The notes beneath the pieces are model-generated. The model saw nothing but the letters and a program-made list of their open reading frames with translations. It did not search any database and had not been told where the DNA came from. From assembly GCA_049657775.1 (NCBI GenBank), contig JBASNZ010000122.1:1-8950 (forward strand): a stretch of DNA of 8,950 nucleotides, in the 5' to 3' direction. The stretch is from JBASNZ01 sp049657775. GTDB taxonomy: Bacteria > Actinomycetota > Coriobacteriia > Anaerosomatales > Anaerosomataceae. Position 1 is the stretch's first letter; every line of letters starts with the position of its first letter. This document shows positions 1 through 8,950 of this stretch, piece after piece. Position numbers and translations under genes: made by a program.

Positions 1-78
1 GCGCGGTATCATCGTGCATGCGGGTTTCCTTTCTTCTCCGGGTCGTAGACAAACCAAGAGTAGAAGGAAACCCGTTCT

Positions 79-153
79 ATGCCTCAAGACGGCCCGGGAA
101 CCCCGCCCCCCGAAACCTTACGCGCTCATGCGCGTGTCAGAAGTAAGGCGTAA
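79..153 (+). CDS. Possible 24-codon small ORF with a ribosome-binding site
   Basis: An ATG at 79 is preceded by AGAAGGA (8 bases away), and the frame runs 24 codons to a TAA at 151-153. The peptide begins MPQDGPGTPPPET, is rich in Pro and charged residues, and has no membrane segment or recognised motif. Its ribosome-binding sequence is the right arm of the inverted repeat at 21-74. It could be a leader peptide or a chance ORF. The ribosome-binding sequence is the only support, so this is weak. Confidence 0.15.
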   Translation: MPQDGPGTPPPETLRAHARVRSKA

Positions 154-187
154 GATGGAACGTAAGGAGTACACGAGCACGTAAGGA
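143..187 (+). promoter_or_regulatory. Cluster of GTAAGG-type motifs upstream of the antitoxin gene
   Basis: GTAAGG occurs at 143-148, 162-167 and 181-186, with a GTAAGA variant at 150-155 and an inverted copy (CCTTAC) at 116-121. The last two direct copies share the 8-mer CGTAAGGA and lie 19 bases apart. AbrB-fold antitoxins commonly bind repeated or inverted sites upstream of their own operon, so this could be the autoregulatory operator. That role is inferred; the motif counts are read directly. No convincing -35/-10 pair was found here. Confidence 0.25.
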
Positions 188-256
188 ATCCGGCCCAGAT
201 GTCACGCTGCGGTCAACGGCGTACGGCGGCCGGAACGCCACCAAGGGAGCGTACGG

Positions 257-646
257 ATGTTCGCCAAAGCCAAGATCACGTCCAAAGGGCAGATCACCGT
301 GCCCGTCGAGATCCGCGAGGCACTCGGCGTGGGCAAGGGCGACATGCTCGTATTCGAGACACAGGCCGAGTACATCACCGTCAAACGCGTGCCCACGCTG
401 CAGGAGATCATCGACGAGGTCGCGCGAGCGAGTTCGCCGGTGCCGCTCTCGGACAAGAGCGATGACGAGCTTGCGGCCGAAGTGGCGGAAGCCCGCTACA
501 AGGAGATGATGCGACATTCGGGAGGGCCGTTCCTCGTCCGTCGAGGTGAGACCCTGGTGTGGCGTGACGGCGCATGGCGGGACTACACCGAGGCCGACTA
601 TGAGGCCGACGAGCGCGCGTGCTCAGAAGGCGGTGAAGAACGGTGA
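257..646 (+). CDS. AbrB/SpoVT-fold antitoxin of a VapBC-type module, with a long C-terminal extension
   Basis: This is the likely DNA-binding antitoxin that neutralises the PIN-domain toxin encoded next and represses the shared operon. Residues 4-45 form a classic SpoVT-AbrB swapped-hairpin domain, with the signature KITSKGQITVPVEIREALGV at 6-25 followed by GKGD at 26-29. Residues 46-85 look helical and acidic. Residues 86-129 form a tail with two Trp (W102, W107) and many Asp/Glu. At 129 residues it is longer than the usual 75-90 residue VapB, and the extra tail is probably the toxin-binding part. The ATG at 257 has GGGAG seven bases upstream. The end of the gene overlaps the toxin start by four bases (GTGA) and carries the toxin's ribosome-binding site. 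AbrB-fold type and toxin pairing are secure; the exact family name is less so. Confidence 0.85.
   Translation: MFAKAKITSKGQITVPVEIREALGVGKGDMLVFETQAEYITVKRVPTLQEIIDEVARASSPVPLSDKSDDELAAEVAEARYKEMMRHSGGPFLVRRGETLVWRDGAWRDYTEADYEADERACSEGGEER
627..636 (+). promoter_or_regulatory. Ribosome-binding site for the PIN toxin, inside the antitoxin coding end
   Basis: AAGGCGGTGA matches the extended anti-Shine-Dalgarno complement AAGGAGGTGA at nine of ten positions. From its second GG the gap is 9 bases to the GTG at 643 and 12 to the ATG at 646, so spacing favours the GTG and hence the four-base overlap with the antitoxin stop codon. Confidence 0.6.
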
Positions 647-1032
647 TGCTGGCGGATACAAGCTTCGTCGTCGGCCTCATCGAGAAACGAGACGTCCATC
701 ACTCAGTGGCCGTCTCCATCGTTGATGACACAGCGCAGTCCGATGGCGGACCGATCGTGGTCGGAGACGCGGTCGTGCTCGAGGCGCTCCAGGTCATGGA
801 GAGGCGGTATCGCATACGTGCTGCCGCGGCGGCGACCGCGCTCCTCGGGATGAGCGAGATGGAGCTCTTCGAGATCAGCCCGCACGCCGCCGAGGCGCTC
901 CGCGCGGTCGCTGCGCGCTCCAGGCTCGGGTTCGTCGACGGACTCCTGCTAGCCCGATCGCGCGCGACCGCCGGTGGCGTGCTCACCTTCGACATCACAC
1001 TCCAGCGCGCGCTCTCCTCGGACACGCCCTGA
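643..1032 (+). CDS. vapC: PIN-domain toxin (VapC-type ribonuclease)
   Basis: This is a probable Mg2+-dependent endoribonuclease toxin, partner of the AbrB-fold antitoxin just upstream. VapC toxins typically cut tRNA or rRNA and slow growth when the antitoxin is lost. At 129 residues it is the normal length for a single PIN domain. All four acidic positions expected for a PIN active site are visible: D5 in LADTSF, E47 in VVLEAL, D99 in GFVDGL and D117 in LTFDITL. The enzyme therefore looks intact. The start is GTG 643 or ATG 646. I prefer GTG because the ribosome-binding site at 627-636 is better spaced for it. The pair overlaps by four bases, so translation is coupled. There is no terminator in the 111 bases before glyQ, so read-through into glyQ is possible. 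The RNA target cannot be told from sequence. Confidence 0.85.
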   Translation: MMLADTSFVVGLIEKRDVHHSVAVSIVDDTAQSDGGPIVVGDAVVLEALQVMERRYRIRAAAAATALLGMSEMELFEISPHAAEALRAVAARSRLGFVDGLLLARSRATAGGVLTFDITLQRALSSDTP

Positions 1033-1041
1033 TGTACACTA

Positions 1042-1109
1042 CCTGCACGCATGTTTCGCACCTGCACGCATGTTTCGCACCCGCACGCATGTTTCGCACC
1101 TGCACGCAT
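1042..1109. repeat. 19-bp tandem repeat (3.6 copies) between vapC and glyQ
   Basis: The unit cctgcacgcatgtttcgca occurs at 1042-1060, 1061-1079 and 1080-1098 (one T-to-C change in the third copy), followed by 11 bases of a fourth copy at 1099-1109. Because 19 is not a multiple of three, the array shifts frame with each copy and cannot encode a repeated peptide. The array ends 34 bases before glyQ and fills most of its leader. It could be a simple minisatellite or a multi-copy protein-binding site; the sequence does not decide between them. Confidence 0.9.
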
Positions 1110-1143
1110 CATCCGATTCCGATCGAATGAGGGACTCGCTTCT

Positions 1144-2066
<923 letters not shown>

Positions 2067-2067
<1 letters not shown>

Positions 2068-4142
2068 TGTCTCGCGACCTCCTCTTTGAGATCGGTGCCG
2101 AGGAGATTCCGTCCGCACCGCTGTACGCCGCCGCCACCCAGCTTCGGGCTGACGCCGAGAAGGCGTTTGCCGACGCCCGCCTCATCCACGACGAGATCGT
2201 CGTCTACGCGGCACCGCGCCGCCTCGCCATCCTCGTGCGCGGCATGTCCGAGCGCCAGGACGACGTGACGCTTCGCTACAAGGGCCCGGCCGCCGCCGCG
2301 GCCTACGACTCCGAAGGACATCCCACCAAGGCGGCCGAGGGCTTCGCGCGCGGCAAGGGCGTCCCGGTCGACGACCTCGTACGCGAGACCGCCGAGGGCG
2401 GCGAGTACATGTGGGCGATCATCGAGAGCGCCGGTAAGCCGGCTGCCGAGGTGCTGCCCGGCATCTTAGCCGGGCTGGCCGCGGGCCTGCAGTGGCCCAG
2501 GGCGCAGCGGTGGGGAAGCGGCGACACGCGCTTCATCCGCCCCGTGCGGTGGCTCGTGGCGCTCTTTGGCGACGAGGTCCTTCCCGTGCGGTTCGCAGGT
2601 CTCGAGGCCGGCCGCACAACCATCGGCCACCGGTTCCTTGGTGGACCTGCCGAGCTCTCGTCGGCCGCTTCGTACGCCGACACGCTGCGCGGCGTGAAGG
2701 TGATCGCCGACGCTAACGAACGAGCCACCATCCTACGTGCCGCTATCGAGGCCGCGGGCATCGCCCGCATGGGCACCGCGGTCGTTCCCGAGAAGACGTT
2801 CTCCGAGGTCGTGAACCTGGTGGAATGGCCCACCGTCGCGACCGGGCACTTTGACGAGGACTTCTTGTCCGTGCCGCGCGAGGTGCTCGAAGAGGCCATG
2901 GAGTCGCACCAGCGGTACTTCCCGATCGAAGCCGCCGACGGCAGCCTCGCCCCGTACTTCATCGTCGCGCACAACGGCGACCCGGCGCGCACCGACGCCA
3001 TCGTCGCAGGTCACGAGCGCGTCATCCGCGCGCGCCTGGCCGACGCGGCGTTCTTCTACGCCGAGGATCGCAAGCACACGCTCGAGGAGTACGTGCCGCG
3101 GCTGGAGGACATCGTCTTCCAGAAGAGCCTGGGTACGCTCGGCGCCAAGGTCGTGCGCATCGAACGGCTCGTGCGGGTGCTCGCTACGCAGGCCAGCGCG
3201 GGCCCGGCCGAGACCGCGCATGCGCTTCGCGCGGCACACCTGTGCAAGGCCGACCTCGTCACGCACGCCGTGGTCGAGTTCACGTCGCTCCAGGGCGTCA
3301 TGGGTTCGTACTACGCCCTCGAGTCGGGAGAGGCGCCCGCCGTGGCGGAGGCGATCGTGGAGCACTACAAGCCCCGCTTCGCCGGCGACGAACTGCCCGC
3401 ATCGGTGGCGGCCATGCTCGTGTCGGCCGCCGACAAGCTGGACACCATCTGTGGTATCCACGCCATCAACCAGGCGCCCACGGGCTCATCCGACCCCTAC
3501 GCGTTGCGGCGCGCGGCCATCGGCGTCATCTCCATGATCATCGACGGCGGCCTGGGCATCGATCTGGAACCGGCGATCCGCTCGGCCCTGGAGGGCTACG
3601 GCAACACGCTGCCCGATGAGAACCGCGACGAGACCGTTGGTACCATCAAGGACTTCGTCCTCACACGTCTCGACGGCGTTCTCCGCGAGCGCGGGTACGC
3701 GTACGACACCATCGACGCGGTGCTCGACCGCCAAAGCGACGACCTTGCCGACGCGCACGCTCGCTGTGCCGCGCTCCAGGCAGCCCGCGACTCGGAGCCC
3801 GAGACGTTCAACGACCTCGCGATCGCGTTCACCCGTGCCGCCAACCTCGGCAAGATGGACCTGGGCGCCGGCGTCGACGAGTCCATCATGGGCACCGAGG
3901 AGATCGCGCTCTCGCGCGCACTCGACGTGGCCGAGCAGCAGGTGGGAGCGGCGATGACCGCGGGGCGCTACGACATCGTTGTCTCCGAGCTCGCCGCTCT
4001 GCGCAAGCCCATCGACGCGTTCTTCGCCAACGTGCTCGTTATGGACGAGGACCAGACGATCCGCGAGAACCGCCTGCGCCTGCTCAACCGGTTCGTGCTG
4101 CTCTTCGGGCGATTCGCCGACATCAGCCTCATCGCCGCGTAG
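2067..4142 (+). CDS. glyS: Glycyl-tRNA synthetase beta subunit
   Basis: This is the beta subunit of tetrameric glycyl-tRNA synthetase, which contributes tRNA-Gly binding and anticodon recognition to the alpha subunit. The N-terminal signature LLFEIGAEEIPSAPL is at residues 5-19. ESHQRYFP is at 279-286, and a GHERVIRARLADAAFFY segment follows near 320-340. The central HD-like region carries LQGVMGSYY from about residue 408, SAADKLDT around 456 and SDPYALRR from 475. A C-terminal helical DALR-type anticodon-binding domain covers roughly 580-691 and ends in RENRLRLLNRFVLLF. The length of 691 residues matches the family. In the usual GNERV motif this protein has GHERV, which I regard as a minor variant. 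The start could be GTG 2064, one codon earlier. The gene is coupled to glyQ and followed nine bases later by the PPDK regulator. Confidence 0.98.
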
Positions 4143-4151
4143 GACTCAGAC

Positions 4152-4961
4152 GTGGAAACCTACACCGTCCACATCGTCTCGGACTCACTTGGCGAGACCG
4201 CCGAGATGGTCGCGCGCGCGGTGGTGTCGCAGTTCGAACACGACGGCGTCCGCCTTGAGCGCTTGCCCAAGATGGAGACGCCCGATCAGTTGCGGACGAC
4301 GGTCAAATCGCACTGCGGCACGTGGTGCATCTTCCTGTATACGCTCGTGGACGACGCGCTTCGCACCGAGATGGAGAAGCTCTGCGACGAGGGCGTCAAC
4401 GGGGTCGACCTTCTCGGCCCGGCAGTGGGGCTTATCGAACGCGTGACCGGCCTGGTGGCCTCCGGCGAGGCGGGCGCGGTGCGCCGCACGGACGAGGAGT
4501 ACTTCTCGCGCATCGAGGCCATGGAGTTCGCGGTCAAACACGACGACGGCCGAAACGTCGACGGCCTCATCAACGCCGATATCGTGCTTCTGGGCGTATC
4601 GCGCACGAGCAAGACGCCGCTTGCGATGTACCTGGCGTTCAAGGGCTACCGCGTGGCGAATGTGCCGCTCGCACCCGGCAGCTCGCCGCCCGACGAGATC
4701 TTCGAACTCGATCCCCGGCGCGTGTTCGGCCTTATCACAGACGTCGAGACCCTCATGCTCATCCGAACGCAGCGCATGGAGGAGCTTGGCACGTACGTGC
4801 GCGGATACGCCGAGCGCGAGGCCGTCGAGCGCGAACTGGAGGAAGCCCGCGGGGTCATGCGCCGCATCGGCTGCATCGTGGTTCGCACCGGCGGCAAGGC
4901 CGTGGAAGAGGCCGCGCAGGAGATCCTCCGCTATCTCGAGGGCTTCAGGACTTCGGACTAG
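4152..4961 (+). CDS. Pyruvate, phosphate dikinase regulatory protein (bifunctional kinase/pyrophosphorylase)
   Basis: This enzyme belongs to the DUF299 / kinase-PPPase family (PDRP in PPDK organisms, PpsR in E. coli). It inactivates its target by ADP-dependent phosphorylation of a Thr next to the catalytic His, and reactivates it by Pi-dependent removal that releases PPi. The N-terminus TVHIVSDSLGETAEMVARA (residues 4-22) is the family signature. The unusual P-loop GVSRTSKTP is at 148-156, followed by KGYRVANVPL. The C-terminal helix carries GGKAVEEAAQEIL. Its 269 residues match the family. The start is GTG 4152 with AGGA seven bases upstream; no better start exists. It sits 9 bases after glyS and immediately before ppdK, so PPDK, not PEP synthase, is the inferred substrate. 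The segment before GGKAVEEAA reads IVVR where I expect a viDvT-like sequence. Confidence 0.93.
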   Translation: METYTVHIVSDSLGETAEMVARAVVSQFEHDGVRLERLPKMETPDQLRTTVKSHCGTWCIFLYTLVDDALRTEMEKLCDEGVNGVDLLGPAVGLIERVTGLVASGEAGAVRRTDEEYFSRIEAMEFAVKHDDGRNVDGLINADIVLLGVSRTSKTPLAMYLAFKGYRVANVPLAPGSSPPDEIFELDPRRVFGLITDVETLMLIRTQRMEELGTYVRGYAEREAVERELEEARGVMRRIGCIVVRTGGKAVEEAAQEILRYLEGFRTSD

Positions 4962-4981
4962 CGCCTCCGTCCGGATCGCGG

Positions 4982-5001
4982 GTGGGCACGTGCGTGCCCA
5001 C
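4982..5001 (+). terminator. GC-rich hairpin after the regulatory gene, possible terminator
   Basis: GTGGGCAC (4982-4989) and GTGCCCAC (4994-5001) form a perfect 8-bp stem around a GTGC tetraloop, 20 bases after the stop codon. No T-run follows (the next bases are ACGGGGG), so it is not a canonical intrinsic terminator. It could act as a U-less terminator or as an mRNA end-stabilising stem for the glyQ-glyS-regulator transcript. Either way it suggests ppdK can be transcribed separately. Confidence 0.4.
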
Positions 5002-5089
5002 ACGGGGGCATGCTGTGCGCATCTCGCGATGGTCCGCGAACCCTCGTTGCCTGCCAGGTGGACACAACCCACTAGCCCAACTGCGTCGC

Positions 5090-5125
5090 CTCTGGGTTAT
5101 CATGTTCGGCACCGGGTCCCCAGAG
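5090..5125 (+). promoter_or_regulatory. Inverted repeat and -10-like element upstream of ppdK
   Basis: CTCTGGG (5090-5096) and CCCAGAG (5119-5125) are perfect 7-bp complementary arms with a 22-base spacer. The spacer begins with TTATCAT, containing a -10-like TATCAT (5098-5103). I find no good -35 at 16-18 bases upstream. The right arm ends just before the ribosome-binding sequence at 5130-5141. It could be an operator around the -10 or an mRNA stem near the ribosome site; the function is inferred. Confidence 0.3.
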
Positions 5126-5141
5126 TAAAAGGGAGAGGGAG

Positions 5142-7844
<2,703 letters not shown>

Positions 7845-7871
<27 letters not shown>

Positions 7872-7972
7872 GGGCGCTGACTGGCGGGAGCGATAACCGG
7901 TAGGGGCGATAACCGGTCGGGGCGGTGACCTGCGGGAGCGATAACCGGCGGAAGCGACAGTGCCGACGAGCG
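7845..7972. repeat. 16-bp tandem repeat array, about eight units, spanning the ppdK stop codon
   Basis: Eight consecutive 16-base units with consensus ATAACCGGYGGGRGCG start at 7845, 7861, 7877, 7893, 7909, 7925, 7941 and 7957. The units at 7861 and 7893 are identical, 7909 and 7941 differ slightly, and the outer units are the most divergent. A 32-base higher-order period is visible, since the pair 7845-7876 closely matches 7877-7908. The ppdK stop TAG is part of the unit at 7861 (ACCGGTAGGGG). There are no spacers, so it is not CRISPR. Confidence 0.9.
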
Positions 7973-8002
7973 GTTGTGAGGGCCGATCGTCACCACAACC
8001 GG

Positions 8003-8011
8003 TGGTATCTT
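8003..8011 (+). promoter_or_regulatory. Extended -10-like promoter motif before the membrane protein gene
   Basis: TGGTATCTT fits an extended -10 element (TGn followed by TATCTT at 8006-8011). No good -35 is visible at the usual distance, which extended -10 promoters can tolerate. Transcription would begin around 8016-8021, at the foot of the stem-loop at 8020-8047. It is itself overlapped by a small stem, ACCAC (7992-7996) with GTGGT (8002-8006). Confidence 0.3.
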
Positions 8012-8019
8012 GAACATTT

Positions 8020-8047
8020 CGGCGGGATTGACGAAAGAATCCCGTCG
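8020..8047 (+). other. Stem-loop with GAAA-type loop, possible leader RNA element
   Basis: CGGCGGGATT (8020-8029) pairs with AATCCCGTCG (8038-8047) in ten pairs, one of them G-U. The eight-base loop GACGAAAG can close further by C8032-G8037 to give a GAAA tetraloop. I do not recognise it as a known riboswitch or RNA family. It lies between a promoter-like motif and a terminator-like hairpin. Confidence 0.4.
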
Positions 8048-8064
8048 GACCATCTAGCGCGAGT

Positions 8065-8100
8065 ACGCGCCTCCGGAGATACTTTGCCGGAGGCGCGTTT
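8065..8100 (+). terminator. Strong terminator-like hairpin between ppdK and the membrane protein gene
   Basis: ACGCGCCTCCGG (8065-8076) and CCGGAGGCGCGT (8087-8098) make a perfect 12-bp stem with a ten-base loop and a short TTT at 8098-8100. The T-run is brief but the stem is very stable, which fits terminators of GC-rich genomes. It lies 194 bases after the ppdK stop and 47 bases before the next gene, so it could end the ppdK transcript or serve as an attenuator in the leader of the next operon. Confidence 0.6.
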
Positions 8101-8147
8101 GCGCCAGGGGGCGCATCCGCCAGCCGATGATGCGGCCAAGGAGCGGA

Positions 8148-8525
8148 ATGTCGAAGTCGACCAGGCTCTACCAGCGTGCACGTTCGCCGCTTATCCAGGG
8201 TCGCTCCAAGGTCGAGCGGCCATGGATCGTCGATGTCGCTAGGGGCGCGCTGTTCGGCATCCCCGTCCCGTACCTCTACGCGCTCGCCGATGCCACCGCG
8301 AGCGGACTCAGCATCCAAGACGCGTTGCTGGCGTTGCTGGCGGACACGATCATCGTCTTGCCGGTCGCGCTCGTCGCCTCGTTCGTGGGTGCCGCGTCGG
8401 GCGTGAGCGTTGCGCGGTCATGGGGCTCGCGCCGTCCGTGGGTCGTCGGCGCGTTCTGCGCCGTTATCGTGGCGTTCGCGGTGTGGATGCTCCTCGGTCT
8501 CGGCATCACCGGGCCGGCGGCATGA
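8148..8525 (+). CDS. Small membrane protein of unknown function
   Basis: I do not recognise this 125-residue protein. Its N-terminus is basic and soluble (residues 1-32, many Arg/Lys). Two strong hydrophobic segments follow at about 59-89 and 97-119, and a weaker one at 33-50 (GALFGIPVPYLYALADA). It is therefore probably an inner-membrane protein with two or three helices. Short Arg-rich loops (RSWGSRR at 90-96) suggest cytoplasmic turns. No catalytic motif is visible. ATG 8148 is preceded by AAGGAG (8138-8143) only four bases away. The in-frame ATG at 8127 lacks such a site and is less likely. Its stop codon overlaps the dgt start (ATGA), so the two genes are co-translated. The long GC-consistent frame, the ribosome site and the coupling support a real gene. 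Confidence 0.75.
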   Translation: MSKSTRLYQRARSPLIQGRSKVERPWIVDVARGALFGIPVPYLYALADATASGLSIQDALLALLADTIIVLPVALVASFVGAASGVSVARSWGSRRPWVVGAFCAVIVAFAVWMLLGLGITGPAA

Positions 8526-8950
8526 GCGACGCGCTCACACGTGAGTTGGCAGAAGCCGGGGAGAGGGCGCACCTATCTCCGCGAGCGGCGTTTGCCGATG
8601 CCACGCGCGGACGGGAGCGGCCGATCGAACCGGACACACTCCGCACCGAGTACCAGCGCGATCGCGACCGCATCATCCACTGCAAGGCGTTCCGCCGCCT
8701 CTCGCACAAGACGCAGGTGTTCCTCGCTCCGGAGGGCGATCACTATCGCACGCGCCTGACGCACACGCTGGAGGTGGCGCAGATCGCGCGCTCGATCGCG
8801 CGCGCGCTCCGTCTCAACGAAGACCTTACCGAGGCGATCGCGCTCGCACACGACTTGGGGCACACGCCCTTTGGGCACACGGGCGAAGACGCGTTGACGG
8901 CGTGCTTTGAAGAACTGCGCTCCAGGGGCCACGCGCAGCCGCCTGCCCCC
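8522..8950 (+). CDS. dgt: dGTPase-like deoxyguanosinetriphosphate triphosphohydrolase, 5' part
   Basis: This is the N-terminal 143 residues of an HD-domain dNTP triphosphohydrolase, which splits dGTP (or other dNTPs) into deoxynucleoside and triphosphate; the rest lies beyond the window. Family landmarks are in order: LSPRAAF (18-24), RTEYQRDRDRIIHCKAFRRL (41-60), KTQVF (63-67) and GDHYRTRLTHTLEVAQIAR (72-90). HD metal-site residues include H81, H110 and D111, with H114 and H119 in AHDLGHTPFGH. The conserved serine in the usual IIHSKAFRRL is Cys here (C54). The start ATG 8522 overlaps the preceding stop by four bases and has only a weak ribosome site, so translation probably depends on the upstream gene. 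In related genomes dgt often precedes dnaG and rpoD; that could not be seen here. Confidence 0.93.
   Translation, partial: MSDALTRELAEAGERAHLSPRAAFADATRGRERPIEPDTLRTEYQRDRDRIIHCKAFRRLSHKTQVFLAPEGDHYRTRLTHTLEVAQIARSIARALRLNEDLTEAIALAHDLGHTPFGHTGEDALTACFEELRSRGHAQPPAP

Larger units (their letters stand above)
1..256. other. Gene-poor upstream region with inverted repeat and repeated short motifs
   Basis: I see no conserved gene here. Three things stand out. A 10-bp perfect inverted repeat (CGGGTTTCCT at 21-30, AGGAAACCCG at 65-74) has a 34-base spacer. A short stem, ACGCGC-TCAT-GCGCGT, lies at 120-135. GTAAGG-like motifs cluster at 143-187. On the minus strand an ATG at 19-17 follows a good ribosome-binding sequence (AAAGGA, 7 bases away) and could be the start of a leftward gene, but only six codons (MHDDTA) are inside the window. 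A + frame is open from base 2 to 184 but resembles nothing I know. The region probably acts as the upstream control region of the toxin-antitoxin pair; that is inference. Confidence 0.4.

Noticed and set aside
2..184. Open + frame at the window start as the 3' end of an upstream gene
   Set aside because: The translation matches no protein I know, contains no conserved motif, and runs through the inverted repeat.
1051..1143. Upstream in-frame ATG extending GlyQ by 31 residues
   Set aside because: The extension is encoded by the tandem repeat, lacks a ribosome-binding site and is absent from the family N-terminus.
1033..1143. T-box or glycine riboswitch upstream of glyQ
   Set aside because: The gap is only 111 bases, mostly repeat. 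I see no T-box antiterminator sequence or glycine aptamer motifs.
5102..5128. Eight-codon leader peptide before ppdK
   Set aside because: It has no ribosome-binding site, and its ATG overlaps the -10-like element.
8033..8085. Kissing interaction between AAAG (8034-8037) and CTTT (8082-8085) of the two leader loops
   Set aside because: Only four pairs, too short to separate from chance without comparative data.
8127..8147. Earlier ATG for the membrane protein
   Set aside because: No ribosome-binding site precedes it, while AAGGAG directly precedes the ATG at 8148.

Overview
The window looks like chromosomal DNA from a GC-rich actinobacterium, most plausibly a Coriobacteriia-type lineage (Actinomycetota). 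This is an inference. It rests on the high GC content, on GTG and TTG starts used beside ATG, and on the gene order glyQ-glyS-PPDK regulatory protein-ppdK-(small membrane protein)-dgt, which I associate with that class. All confidently identified genes lie on the + strand. The three long conserved products are close to full family length and show no frameshifts.

Layout. Bases 1-256 hold no secure gene, but they carry a long-spaced inverted repeat and a cluster of GTAAGG-like motifs. A two-gene toxin-antitoxin module of VapBC type (AbrB-fold antitoxin, PIN-domain toxin) follows at 257-1032. A 19-bp tandem repeat fills the gap before glyQ. glyQ and glyS (1144-4142) encode the two subunits of tetrameric glycyl-tRNA synthetase and are translationally coupled. 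They are followed after 9 bases by the bifunctional kinase/pyrophosphorylase that controls pyruvate, phosphate dikinase (4152-4961). A hairpin and a 180-base gap separate this from ppdK (5142-7871). The 3' end of ppdK runs into a 16-bp tandem repeat array of about eight units. A structured non-coding stretch follows (promoter-like motif, stem-loop, strong terminator-like hairpin). The window ends with a small membrane protein gene (8148-8525) overlapping the start of a dGTPase gene (8522 to the window edge).

How the genes work together. The regulatory protein next to ppdK almost certainly acts on that PPDK: it switches the enzyme by phosphorylating the Thr two residues before the catalytic His, and both residues are present. 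PPDK interconverts pyruvate + ATP + Pi and PEP + AMP + PPi. Glycyl-tRNA synthetase releases AMP and PPi, so the cluster may reflect a shared energy and pyrophosphate economy, though housekeeping linkage alone would explain it too. The VapBC pair is accessory and not part of the conserved block.

The least explained parts are non-coding: the two unrelated tandem arrays (1042-1109 and 7845-7972), the leader-like RNA structures at 8003-8115, and the inverted repeats at 21-74 and 5090-5125. No element here is a clear new system. The leader upstream of the membrane protein-dgt pair is the best candidate for undescribed regulation.
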